This document shows, in pieces, positions 6,467 to 21,337 of a stretch of DNA of 23,805 nucleotides. The stretch covers positions 23,292 through 47,096 of the forward strand of contig DDTJ01000005.1 of assembly GCA_002344525.1 (NCBI GenBank). Direction: 5' to 3'. The position numbers and the translations under genes were made by a program. Under the pieces are notes generated by a model. The model saw only the letters and a program-made list of their open reading frames with translations, did not search any database and was not told the DNA's origin. This DNA is from Akkermansiaceae bacterium UBA2367 (GTDB taxonomy: Bacteria > Verrucomicrobiota > Verrucomicrobiia > Verrucomicrobiales > DEV007). Positions within the stretch are counted from its first letter, which is position 1, and each line of letters opens with the position of its first letter.

Positions 6467-7261
6467 ATGCTGAGGATTCTATTTCTAGGGGATATTGTCG
6501 GGGAGCCGGGACGGAAGGCGGTGATCTCGCGCCTCGCCGCGATCCGGGAGGCGGAGGGGATCGATTTCGTCGTCGCTAACGGGGAGAACGCGGCGGGGGG
6601 GCGGGGGATCACGCCGAAAATCGCCATCGACCTGCTCCGTGCCGGGGTCGCGGTGATCACGACGGGCGACCATGCTTGGGATCAATACGAAATCATGGAG
6701 TTTATGGAGATGGAGCCGCGAGTGCTCCGGCCGCTCAACTATCCGGTGGGGACGCCGGGAGGAGGGTCCATCGTTTTGGAGACGGCCAAGGGCAAAGTCG
6801 GGGTGATCAATGCGCAGGGCCGCAGCTTCATGCAGCCGCCGCTGGAAAACCCCTTCCTCGCGGTGCGGGACGAGGTCGCGCGGCTGAGAGCGGAGGAGGG
6901 CGCGGCGGTCCTCCTCGTCGATTTCCACGCCGAGACCACCAGCGAGAAAGTGGCTTTGGGATGGGCGTTGGACGGGACCGTCTCCGCCGTCATCGGGACC
7001 CACACCCATGTGCAGACGGCGGACGAGCGCGTCCTGCCGGGAGGCACGGCCTTCCTTTGCGACGCGGGGATGTGCGGCCCGCTCGACTCGGTGCTGGGGC
7101 GGGAGACCGGGCCGGTGGTGGAGCGCTTCCTTACCTCGACGCCCCGTCGTTTTCCCGTGGCGCGGGGGCCTGTGGGTCTGCGCGGAGCCGTCGTGGAGGT
7201 CGACGAGACGGATGGAAAAGCCCTCGCGATCCGGCGTTTCGCCGAGGAAGTGGCCGCATGA
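6467..7261 (+). CDS. ymdB: YmdB-family metallophosphoesterase
   Basis: A 264-residue protein of the TIGR00282/YmdB family, which in Bacillus hydrolyses 2',3'-cyclic nucleotides and affects biofilm and RNA turnover. Metal-site residues are visible: D9 (LGDIVG), E40-N41 (ANGENAAGG), H69 (GDHAWD), H154 (DFHAETTSEK), H179 and H181 (GTHTHVQTADE). The motif at H69 is GDH where Bacillus YmdB has GNH; the GDH form also occurs in alphaproteobacterial members, so it is probably a subfamily trait rather than inactivation. The ATG at 6467 aligns with the family start, and the open frame upstream is read-through. Cytoplasmic, no signal peptide. The genes on either side give no hint of a specific pathway. 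Confidence 0.92.
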   Translation: MLRILFLGDIVGEPGRKAVISRLAAIREAEGIDFVVANGENAAGGRGITPKIAIDLLRAGVAVITTGDHAWDQYEIMEFMEMEPRVLRPLNYPVGTPGGGSIVLETAKGKVGVINAQGRSFMQPPLENPFLAVRDEVARLRAEEGAAVLLVDFHAETTSEKVALGWALDGTVSAVIGTHTHVQTADERVLPGGTAFLCDAGMCGPLDSVLGRETGPVVERFLTSTPRRFPVARGPVGLRGAVVEVDETDGKALAIRRFAEEVAA

Positions 7262-7305
7262 GAGGGGAGGGGGGCAAGGTTTTGAAAACATTCAGGAAGT
7301 TTTTT

Positions 7306-7333
7306 TTGACAGGCGCGGGCGCTCGATTACCTT
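7306..7333 (+). promoter_or_regulatory. Promoter of the tRNA-Thr/tuf transcription unit
   Basis: A perfect TTGACA (7306-7311) lies directly behind a T-run and is followed after 16 bases by TACCTT (7328-7333). The T-rich stretch just upstream resembles an UP element. A small palindrome GTTTTGAAAAC (7279-7289) lies before it. Transcription would start near 7340 and give a leader of about 135 bases before the tRNA. The 214-base spacer after ymdB shows nothing else clear. Confidence 0.55.
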
Positions 7334-7475
7334 TCGCGCCTGATTCCGCCGCTCTGGCCCGTGGCCTCGATGCTCCCTCCCGCAGGGGAAGGTTGCATGG
7401 GGTTTCTTGCCGTTGGCGGTCTCGGATGCCTGGGTTACTGGATCACTTGGTCTTTGAAGCTCAAGGTGCTGAAAG

Positions 7476-7550
<75 letters not shown>

Positions 7551-7610
7551 CTTGTGAGACGAGAAGAAGAAAAACGAAGCGGCCCCGCCGCAATCGAGCC
7601 CCGAGACCCC

Positions 7611-7617
7611 AGGAGGG
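7611..7617 (+). promoter_or_regulatory. Strong but misplaced Shine-Dalgarno before tuf
   Basis: AGGAGGG matches the anti-Shine-Dalgarno well but lies 41 bases before the tuf ATG, far beyond the usual 5-10. No ATG, GTG or TTG lies at proper spacing after it. The short A-rich stretch before the ATG has no SD of its own. It might be a ribosome standby site. Confidence 0.4.
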
Positions 7618-7658
7618 ACAGATTTCTACGAACACCACCAACAAAAAACCTAACGAAA

Positions 7659-8843
7659 ATGGCTAAAGCAGCATTCGAACGCACCAAGCCTCACGTGAAC
7701 GTGGGCACGATCGGTCACGTTGACCACGGCAAGACCACCCTCACTGCGGCGATCACCACCACCCTCGCTGAGAAGGGCCTCGCCGAGAAGCGCGCCTACG
7801 ACGAGATCGACGGCGCCCCCGAGGAGCGCGAGCGCGGCATCACCATCTCCACCGCCCACGTCGAATACGAGACCGAGAAGCGCCACTACGCCCACGTCGA
7901 CTGTCCCGGCCACGCCGACTACGTGAAGAACATGATCACTGGCGCGGCCCAGATGGACGGCGGCATCCTCGTCGTCTCCGCCGCCGACGGCCCGATGCCC
8001 CAGACCCGCGAGCACATCCTCCTCGCCCGCCAGGTCGGCGTGCCCGCCCTTGTCGTCTTCCTCAACAAGGTGGACCAAGTGGACGACGAAGAGCTTCTCG
8101 ACCTCGTCGAAATGGAGGTGCGCGAGCTCCTCAGCCAATACGAATTCCCCGGCGACGACATCCCGATCGTGCGTGGTTCCGGCCTCAAGGCGCTGGAGGG
8201 CGACGCGACCCATCAGGCGAACATCATGAAGCTCATGGAGGCGGTCGATGAATACATCCCGCTCCCCGAGCGCCCCATCGACGGCGACTTCCTCATGCCC
8301 GTGGAAGACGTGTTCTCGATCGAAGGTCGCGGCACCGTCGCCACCGGTCGTGTCGAGCGCGGCATCATCAAGAAGATGTCCGAAGTCGAGATCGTCGGCC
8401 TCCGCGACACGCAGAAGACCACCGTCACGGACATTGAAATGTTCCGCAAGCTCCTCGACGAAGGGCGCGCTGGCGACAACGTCGGTCTCCTCCTCCGCGG
8501 CCTCAAGAAGGACGACGTCGAGCGTGGCCAAGTCATTGCCAAGCCTGGCTCGATCAAGCCCCACAAGAAGTTCAAGGCCGAGGTCTACGTCCTCTCCAAG
8601 GACGAAGGCGGCCGCCACACCCCCTTCTTCGACAACTACCGTCCCCAGTTCTACTTCCGCACCACGGACGTGACCGGTTCGGTGAAGCTCCCCGAGGGCG
8701 TCGAGATGGTGATGCCCGGTGACAACGTGGCCATTGAGGTCGAGTTGCTCACCCCCATCGCCATGGAGAAGACGATCCGCTTCGCTATCCGCGAAGGTGG
8801 TCGCACCGTCGGTGCGGGTCGCGTCTCCGAGATTCTCGATTGA
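7659..8843 (+). CDS. tuf: Elongation factor Tu
   Basis: The GTPase that delivers aminoacyl-tRNA to the ribosome. 394 residues, the normal length. G-box motifs are intact: G1 GHVDHGKT (with KTTLTAA), G2 RGITI, G3 DCPGHADY, G4 NKVD and G5 SGLKALEG. Domains 2 and 3 follow (SIEGRGTVATGRVERG; GGRHTPFFDNYRPQFYFRT). The ATG at 7659 starts the canonical MAKAAFERTKPHVNVG. Codon use is extremely biased: no in-frame TTA, CTA or TCA occurs in the gene, which leaves the antisense frame open throughout. It follows tRNA-Thr and precedes tRNA-Trp and secE, the usual tuf-trnW-secE-nusG order. rpmG, often present in this interval, is missing here. Confidence 0.98.
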   Translation: MAKAAFERTKPHVNVGTIGHVDHGKTTLTAAITTTLAEKGLAEKRAYDEIDGAPEERERGITISTAHVEYETEKRHYAHVDCPGHADYVKNMITGAAQMDGGILVVSAADGPMPQTREHILLARQVGVPALVVFLNKVDQVDDEELLDLVEMEVRELLSQYEFPGDDIPIVRGSGLKALEGDATHQANIMKLMEAVDEYIPLPERPIDGDFLMPVEDVFSIEGRGTVATGRVERGIIKKMSEVEIVGLRDTQKTTVTDIEMFRKLLDEGRAGDNVGLLLRGLKKDDVERGQVIAKPGSIKPHKKFKAEVYVLSKDEGGRHTPFFDNYRPQFYFRTTDVTGSVKLPEGVEMVMPGDNVAIEVELLTPIAMEKTIRFAIREGGRTVGAGRVSEILD

Positions 8844-8916
8844 TCGCCAGGCCGATCGTCCTCCTGGATGCGGGGCGTGGGTGTCGAATCCCCGTCCCGT
8901 CCCCGGGAAGTCGCGG

Positions 8917-8947
8917 GAGGGGATCCGAAATGTCGGTTCCCCTCTTT
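8917..8947 (+). terminator. Possible attenuator between tuf and tRNA-Trp
   Basis: GAGGGGA (8917-8923) pairs with TCCCCTC (8938-8944), extended inside by CCG/CGG around an AAATGT loop, with a T-T mismatch between. Only three T follow, so termination would be partial. This spacer of 134 bases has no other clear signal. Confidence 0.35.
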
Positions 8948-8977
8948 CCGCCACTGAAAAAAGCATTTCCAGAAAAC

Positions 8978-9053
8978 AGGGCAGTAGCTCAATTGGTAGA
9001 GTAGCGGTCTCCAAAACCGTTGGTTGCGAGTTCGAGTCTCGCCTGCCCTGCCA
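8978..9053 (+). tRNA. tRNA-Trp (anticodon CCA)
   Basis: Acceptor AGGGCAG pairs with CTGCCCT, followed by discriminator G and an encoded CCA (9051-9053). The anticodon stem GCGGT/ACCGT encloses CTCCAAA, giving anticodon CCA. The T arm is GCGAGTTCGAGTCTCGC. It lies 57 bases before secE, a common position in bacteria. Confidence 0.96.
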
Positions 9054-9110
9054 GTTGCCGGGATCGAGCGCGAGCGGCGCGAATCCCGGCGCGGGAAGAG
9101 AACACGAAAC

Positions 9111-9323
9111 ATGAAAGTTGGAAAATACCTCGGCGAAGTCCGCGGGGAGCTCAGGAAGGCCACTTGGCCGTGGGATCCCAAGGAGAAGGGCGTCAAGAAA
9201 TACAAGCAGTTGATCGACTCCACCGTCGTCGTCCTCATCGCGACGCTGCTTCTCGGGGCTTTCGTGGCCACGATCGATTTCGCGATGCGCCAGGTCATGA
9301 CTTTCCTCACGACCGGGTTTTAG
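9111..9323 (+). CDS. secE: Preprotein translocase subunit SecE
   Basis: A 70-residue single-membrane-segment SecE, a partner of SecY and SecG in the Sec translocon. An amphipathic N-terminal part carries the family signature (RGELRKATWPW), a short cytoplasmic linker follows, then one membrane helix at about residues 42-64 (VVVLIATLLLGAFVATIDF). This single-helix form is usual outside the gammaproteobacteria. ATG 9111 gives the expected start; no Shine-Dalgarno is visible. It is followed by nusG after 45 bases, as in most bacteria. Confidence 0.94.
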   Translation: MKVGKYLGEVRGELRKATWPWDPKEKGVKKYKQLIDSTVVVLIATLLLGAFVATIDFAMRQVMTFLTTGF

Positions 9324-9368
9324 AAATCCGCAGCCTGAAATTCCGAAACCCGATCCGTCCATTCATCC

Positions 9369-9938
9369 ATGCCGACGATCCCCCAAGCCAAAGACCAGTG
9401 GTATGTGATCCAGGTGCTCTCCGGACAGGAGCTCAAAGTCCGCGACAACATCGAGCGGCGCATCGCCGCCGAGGAGATGAGCGACCTGATCTACGAGGTG
9501 CTCGTGCCGCAGGAGCGCGTCTCGGAGGTGAGGGGGCGGCAAAAGCGCGAGGCCAACCGGAAGTTCTATCCCGGCTACGTCATCGTCAACATGCACCTCC
9601 TCCACGAGGACAACACCCTCGTTGATCGCACTTGGTATTTCATCCAGGAGACCGACGGGGTGATCAATTTCGCCGGGACCAAGGGGCATCCCATGCCCAT
9701 GCCCACGCACGAGGTCGATTCTATGCTCGCCCAGATCAAGGAGCGCGAGGGCAGCGTCAAGCCGGCTGTCTCGTTCGAGGTCGGCGACTCCGTCGTCGTC
9801 TCCGACGGCCCCTTCCAAGGGCAGGCCGGCGTTATCGCCGAGATCAACGAAGCCAAGGGCGAGCTGATGGTCTCGGTCAACATTTTCGGACGCGAGACCC
9901 TCGTGCCCCTCGAATACTGGCAGGTGGAGGTGGGCTGA
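9369..9938 (+). CDS. nusG: Transcription termination/antitermination factor NusG
   Basis: NusG binds RNA polymerase, suppresses pausing and links it to Rho or the ribosome. 189 residues: an NGN domain at about 8-120 (QWYVIQVLSGQELKVRDNI; KFYPGYVIVNM) and a KOW domain from about 135 (FEVGDSVVVSDGPFQGQAG, ending EYWQVEVG). No insertion. It sits between secE and rplK, the conserved arrangement. The start at 9369 (MPTIPQAKDQWYV) has a short extension typical of the family. Confidence 0.96.
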   Translation: MPTIPQAKDQWYVIQVLSGQELKVRDNIERRIAAEEMSDLIYEVLVPQERVSEVRGRQKREANRKFYPGYVIVNMHLLHEDNTLVDRTWYFIQETDGVINFAGTKGHPMPMPTHEVDSMLAQIKEREGSVKPAVSFEVGDSVVVSDGPFQGQAGVIAEINEAKGELMVSVNIFGRETLVPLEYWQVEVG

Positions 9939-9999
9939 GCCGTCCTCCGCGCCGACGATCCCGCATCCCCGACCCAACCCCTTTAAACCTAGAAGCACG

Positions 10000-10425
10000 A
10001 TGGCCAAAGAAGTAGTCAAACAGATCAAGCTGCAGATCACCGCAGGCAAGGCGAACCCCTCTCCCCCCGTCGGCCCGGCGCTCGGCCAGGCGGGCGTGAA
10101 CATCATGGAGTTTTGTAAGCAGTTCAATGCCCAGACTCAGTCGCAGGAGGGCGACATCCTCCCCGTCGTCATCACTGTCTACAAGGACAAGAGCTTCACT
10201 TTCATCACGAAGAAGTCCCCCGCCGCCGTGCTCCTGAAGAAGGCCGCCGGTCTTGCTTCCGGATCGAGCGAGCCGAACAAGAAGAAGGTCGGGCAACTCA
10301 GCCGGGCCAAGCTCTTGGAGGTGGCCCGCAACAAGATGGAGGACATGAACACCCGCGACGAGGAGGCCGCCTGCCGCATCCTCGCCGGCACCGCCCGCCA
10401 GATGGGCCTTGAGATCGTCGATTGA
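10000..10425 (+). CDS. rplK: 50S ribosomal protein L11
   Basis: uL11 binds the GTPase-associated centre of 23S rRNA. It has 141 residues, the standard length. The proline-rich N-domain (ANPSPPVGPALGQAGVNIM) is followed by FCKQFN and by the RNA-binding C-domain (KKVGQLSRAKLLEVARNKM, ending MGLEIVD). It forms a pair with rplA. In E. coli, L1 represses this pair through the rplK leader; I could not convincingly find such a site in the 61-base spacer after nusG. Confidence 0.97.
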   Translation: MAKEVVKQIKLQITAGKANPSPPVGPALGQAGVNIMEFCKQFNAQTQSQEGDILPVVITVYKDKSFTFITKKSPAAVLLKKAAGLASGSSEPNKKKVGQLSRAKLLEVARNKMEDMNTRDEEAACRILAGTARQMGLEIVD

Positions 10426-10451
10426 TTTTCCGAAACGAACCCCAACCCTGC

Positions 10452-10458
10452 AGGAGGG
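10452..10458 (+). promoter_or_regulatory. Strong but misplaced Shine-Dalgarno before rplA
   Basis: AGGAGGG lies 28 bases upstream of the rplA ATG, too far for direct use, with no ATG, GTG or TTG at correct spacing. It repeats the situation before tuf. The nearest bases to the ATG (CTAAAGAAC) contain no SD. Confidence 0.4.
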
Positions 10459-10486
10459 CGACGCCCGCACGTACTGCCTAAAGAAC

Positions 10487-11182
10487 ATGGCCAAGAAACG
10501 CAGCAAACGATACCAGGCGGCCGCCGCGCTGGTGGACGACGCCAAAGTCTACCCCCTCGCCGAGGCGGTTTCTTTGGTGAAAAAACTCCCCGCGCCGAAA
10601 TTCGACCAGACCGTCACCTTGACCTTCCGTCTGGGCGTCGATCCCCGCCAGTCCGACCAGATGGTGCGCGGCACCTGCCCGCTCCCGCATGGATCGGGCA
10701 AGGAGGTGCGCGTGCTCGTCTTCGCCGAAGGCGAGGCCGCGACCGAGGCGAAGAACGCCGGGGCCGACCATGTGGGCTTCGACAACCTGATCAAAGAGGT
10801 CCAAGGCGGCTTCCTCGATTTCGACGCCGTTATCGCGACCCCCGCGGCCATGTCCGAGGTGCGGAAGCTGGGTCGGCAGCTCGGCCCCCGCGGCCTCATG
10901 CCCAACCCCAAGACCGGTACCGTCACCGACGACACCGCCGCCGCCGTGAAGGCCGTCAAGGCCGGCCGGATCGACTTCAAGCTAGACAAGAACGGCAACG
11001 TCTCCGCCCCCATCGGAAAACTCTCCTTCGAGGAGGGCCAGCTCGTCGACAACGGCAAGGCGGTGATCGACTCCGTTGCCGCCGCCCGGCCCGCCACGGC
11101 CAAGGGCGTCTTCATCCTCAAGGGCACTCTCGCCGCCACCATGGTCCCGGGCGTCAAGGTGGACGTCTCCTCCTGGCATTGA
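10487..11182 (+). CDS. rplA: 50S ribosomal protein L1
   Basis: uL1 forms the mobile L1 stalk at the tRNA exit site. It has 231 residues, normal for the family. Recognisable stretches: FDQTVTLTFRLGVDPRQSDQ, the insertion domain (VRVLVFAEGE; ADHVGF), LGRQLGPRGLMPNPKTGTV and the C-terminal half (GRIDFKLDKNGNVSAPIGK). The start is ATG 10487 (MAKKRSKRY); the open frame extends upstream to 10409, but that part overlaps rplK and is not conserved-looking. It is followed by rplJ after 43 bases. Confidence 0.97.
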   Translation: MAKKRSKRYQAAAALVDDAKVYPLAEAVSLVKKLPAPKFDQTVTLTFRLGVDPRQSDQMVRGTCPLPHGSGKEVRVLVFAEGEAATEAKNAGADHVGFDNLIKEVQGGFLDFDAVIATPAAMSEVRKLGRQLGPRGLMPNPKTGTVTDDTAAAVKAVKAGRIDFKLDKNGNVSAPIGKLSFEEGQLVDNGKAVIDSVAAARPATAKGVFILKGTLAATMVPGVKVDVSSWH

Positions 11183-11225
11183 TCCACCGAACCCGCCAAC
11201 CCTGTAACTTTACCCTTTTGAAGCG

Positions 11226-11738
11226 ATGAAAGTCCTCAAGAAAACCGTCATCGACAGCCTCCTCGCCCGCATCAGCGACTCGCCCTTCCTCATCGTGGTC
11301 GATTACTCCGGGCTGAAAGTCTCCGAGTTCGCCGAGCTGCGCAAGCGTCTCTCCGCGACCGGGGCCAAGCTCCAAGTGGCGAAGAACACCTTCGTCCGGC
11401 AGGCCGCCGCCTCCGTCGACTACCCCGCCGAACTCGCCTCCACCCTCGTCGGCCAGACCGCTGTCGTCACTGGCGACGGGGATGTCAGCGCCTCGGCCAA
11501 GATTCTCAAGACCTACGGCAAGGAGATCAACAAGCTCGCGATTCGCGCCGGTGTCCTCGACGGCAGCTTCCTCGACCAGGCCCAGATCATCGCTCTGGCG
11601 GATCTCCCGCCGCTGGAGATCCTCCGTGCTCAGTTCCTCGGCGTGCTCAACTCGCCCGCCCAGAAGCTCGTCTCCGTGCTCAACGAGCCCGCCGCCTCGC
11701 TCGCCCGCGTCCTCCAGGCCAAGGCCGACCAAGGCTGA
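11226..11738 (+). CDS. rplJ: 50S ribosomal protein L10
   Basis: uL10 anchors L12 dimers to the ribosome. It has 170 residues, the normal size. The family core is clear (LIVVDYSGLKVSEFAELRK, KLQVAKNTFVRQA, and the L12-binding C-terminal helix region ending LARVLQAKADQG). In E. coli the L10-L12 complex represses through a leader upstream of rplJ. Here the spacer to rplA has only 43 bases and no evident structure, so this control may be absent or located elsewhere. Confidence 0.96.
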   Translation: MKVLKKTVIDSLLARISDSPFLIVVDYSGLKVSEFAELRKRLSATGAKLQVAKNTFVRQAAASVDYPAELASTLVGQTAVVTGDGDVSASAKILKTYGKEINKLAIRAGVLDGSFLDQAQIIALADLPPLEILRAQFLGVLNSPAQKLVSVLNEPAASLARVLQAKADQG

Positions 11739-11860
11739 ACCCTGTCGCACGACCCTTTACACCCTCTTGGGCGACTCCTCACAGAGGGGCGTCCGCAAAC
11801 CGAAGAAGAAAACCAACAACCGGGTTCCTTGCCGAAAGCCGAGCGCGGCGTTTTAATTGC

Positions 11861-11874
11861 CGGGAAGCTTCCCG
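11861..11874. repeat. 14-bp perfect palindrome in rplJ-rplL spacer
   Basis: CGGGAAGCTTCCCG is fully self-complementary. It lies 24 bases before the rplL start in an unusually long spacer of 160 bases. Just upstream GCCG...CGGC followed by TTTT (11850-11854 region) could form a weak hairpin. It may be a binding or processing site between rplJ and rplL. Confidence 0.35.
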
Positions 11875-11898
11875 TCGCGGCGACACCCACCCAAAGAC

Positions 11899-12282
11899 AT
11901 GGCAGATACCAGCGCACTAGTGGAACAACTGAGCGGACTCACCGTCCTCGAGGTCGCCGACCTCGTCAAAGCTCTCGAAGAAAAATGGGGCGTCAGCGCC
12001 GCGGCCCCCGTGGCCATCGCCGCAGCTCCCGCCGGTGGCGGAGGCGGTGGTGAGGCCGCCGAGGAGAAGACCTCCTTCGACGTGATCCTCGCCTCCTTCG
12101 GCGACAACAAGATCGGCGTCATCAAGGCGGTCCGCGAGGCCGTCCCCGGTCTCGGCCTCGCCGACGCGAAGGCCCTCGTCGAGAAGGCCCCGACTCCCGT
12201 CAAGGAAGGCGCCACCAAGGACGAAGCCAACGCCATCAAGGCGAAGCTCGAAGAGGCCGGTGCCAAAGTCGAGCTCAAGTGA
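11899..12282 (+). CDS. rplL: 50S ribosomal protein L7/L12
   Basis: bL12 forms the flexible stalk that recruits translation factors. It has 127 residues. The N-terminal dimerisation domain (LSGLTVLEVADLVKALEEK) is joined by an Ala/Gly hinge with a run of six glycines to the C-terminal factor-binding domain (FDVILASFGDNKIGVIKAVR, ADAKALVEKAPTPVKEG). The hinge is normal in length. The start is ATG 11899. The gene is followed by a strong hairpin with T-run. Confidence 0.97.
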   Translation: MADTSALVEQLSGLTVLEVADLVKALEEKWGVSAAAPVAIAAAPAGGGGGGEAAEEKTSFDVILASFGDNKIGVIKAVREAVPGLGLADAKALVEKAPTPVKEGATKDEANAIKAKLEEAGAKVELK

Positions 12283-12294
12283 TCCGAAGTTTTT

Positions 12295-12333
12295 GCATCC
12301 CGGCCCGGAAACGGGCCGGGAATGCTCTTTTTT
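12295..12333 (+). terminator. Strong terminator/attenuator between rplL and rpoB
   Basis: CCCGGCCCG (12299-12307) pairs with CGGGCCGGG (12312-12320) around a GAAA tetraloop. T-A and three more pairs extend it past a bulged A, and six T follow at 12328-12333. It starts 12 bases after the rplL stop. In E. coli a partial terminator in the same position sets the ratio of ribosomal protein to polymerase transcripts. Confidence 0.8.
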
Positions 12334-12423
12334 AGATTTGCCCAAGAAATTCCTTGCCACAATCGTTAGAGAACCCGGAAAAAGTGCCTTTCTTCCTGCT
12401 GCCAAACTGAAGTGACGTCGAAT

Positions 12424-12474
12424 CCCGGACGCTCGTCGAGGCGTCCGGGCTTCGTCGTCTCTTTTTTTGACGAC
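12424..12474 (+). terminator. Second hairpin pair in the rpoB leader
   Basis: CCCGGACGC (12424-12432) pairs with GCGTCCGGG (12441-12449) around an 8-base loop. Next comes GTCGTC (12454-12459), pairing with GACGAC (12469-12474) around a loop with seven T. The T-run is 12 bases from the first stem, so this is not a standard terminator. It may instead be a leader structure. The 336-base rplL-rpoB spacer shows no convincing promoter. Confidence 0.4.
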
Positions 12475-12618
12475 CGCCCTCCGGGTTCGGCGTTCCCGCG
12501 TGTACACGCCCCCCGTGGGCGGTGTCCGTCGGTCGCATCCCCGGAGAAAGCGGTGAGACGAGAGAACGAGAAGAGTTCCCCAGACCTCCCCCCAAGACCA
12601 ACCTCAGCAGTGCCCCCT

Positions 12619-16470
<3,852 letters not shown>

Positions 16471-16524
16471 TTCCGAATCTGAACGGAACCCCACACAGCC
16501 CTCGAACTTCAGCTTCTACTCAAC

Positions 16525-20682
<4,158 letters not shown>

Positions 20683-20704
20683 TCTTCCTGCCTCTCTCAC
20701 CGGA

Positions 20705-20739
20705 GCCTATCCAATCCCCGCAGGAGGATTCGGATAGGC
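20705..20739 (+). terminator. Hairpin after rpoC
   Basis: GCCTATCC-AATCC (20705-20717) pairs with GGATT and GGATAGGC (20726-20739) around an 8-base loop, with one bulged C. No T-run follows. A second small hairpin, CCGAC/GTCGG, lies at about 20797-20812. Together they mark the end of the operon and converge with the next gene. The 133-base spacer contains nothing else clear. Confidence 0.5.
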
Positions 20740-20815
20740 ATTCGTCACAAGGAGAGCAGAGCGCCGTTCGTGTGCCTTGATCAAGACCAAGGAGGGCCGA
20801 CATTGCTGTCGGTCT

Positions 20816-21316
20816 TCATGGGGTGGATTTCCCGAGCGAATTCTGCAAAATCTGAAGCAACTTCCGGAAGTCGTCATCCGAGAACCACCGCTTCGGAAAC
20901 AGATGGAAAATCAAGTCTGATTGATAGACCAAAACGATGTCCTTGCCGACTTTGTATTTGTGGAAATCCGCCCACTTGATCCTTGCGGTTCCGAAGGAAT
21001 TGGTGGAAACGAACTCCTCTTCGGTGAGTTCGGCTTCGTAAGGCTCCTGCAAGGTTTTCTGCTGTTTGTAGATCTTTTTCGTCCGGTAGGGCAGCCATAT
21101 GCCGTAACTCAACGCGAAATAGGCGAGAACGCCGAAGATCGCGAAGGGAATTGCCGTGATTTTCCCGTCGCGGGGAAGGAAAACCTGCTGCAATCCGACG
21201 AGGACAAGCAGCAGAACGAGAGGGATGCCGATCCACTGGAACGGCGGCTTGGGGCGGATGTGTAGATATTGGGCCCGGACGTAGTCGGAAGGCTCGATCT
21301 GGCAGCGGAGTTTCAT
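20816..21316 (-). CDS. YcxB-like membrane protein
   Basis: A 166-residue protein with two adjacent membrane helices (about residues 27-48 and 53-75). A soluble C-terminal domain rich in aromatic residues follows (FVSTNSFGTARIKWADFHKY; IVLVYQSDLIFHLFPKRWFS; DDDFRKLLQIL). This pattern, two helices then a domain with a W-x-D-F motif and the FPKRWF stretch, is that of YcxB-family proteins of unknown function. ATG start; a weak GAG is the only SD-like sequence. It lies 21 bases downstream of the cyclic-nucleotide-binding gene on the same strand and is probably cotranscribed with it. Confidence 0.72.
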   Translation of the reverse strand: MKLRCQIEPSDYVRAQYLHIRPKPPFQWIGIPLVLLLVLVGLQQVFLPRDGKITAIPFAIFGVLAYFALSYGIWLPYRTKKIYKQQKTLQEPYEAELTEEEFVSTNSFGTARIKWADFHKYKVGKDIVLVYQSDLIFHLFPKRWFSDDDFRKLLQILQNSLGKSTP

Positions 21317-21337
21317 AGCTCGGCCGAACGGGAGGGT

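Noticed and set aside
12412..12618. N-terminal extension of rpoB by 69 codons
   Set aside because: It covers the leader hairpins and adds residues not found in RpoB; the ATG at 12619 matches the family start.
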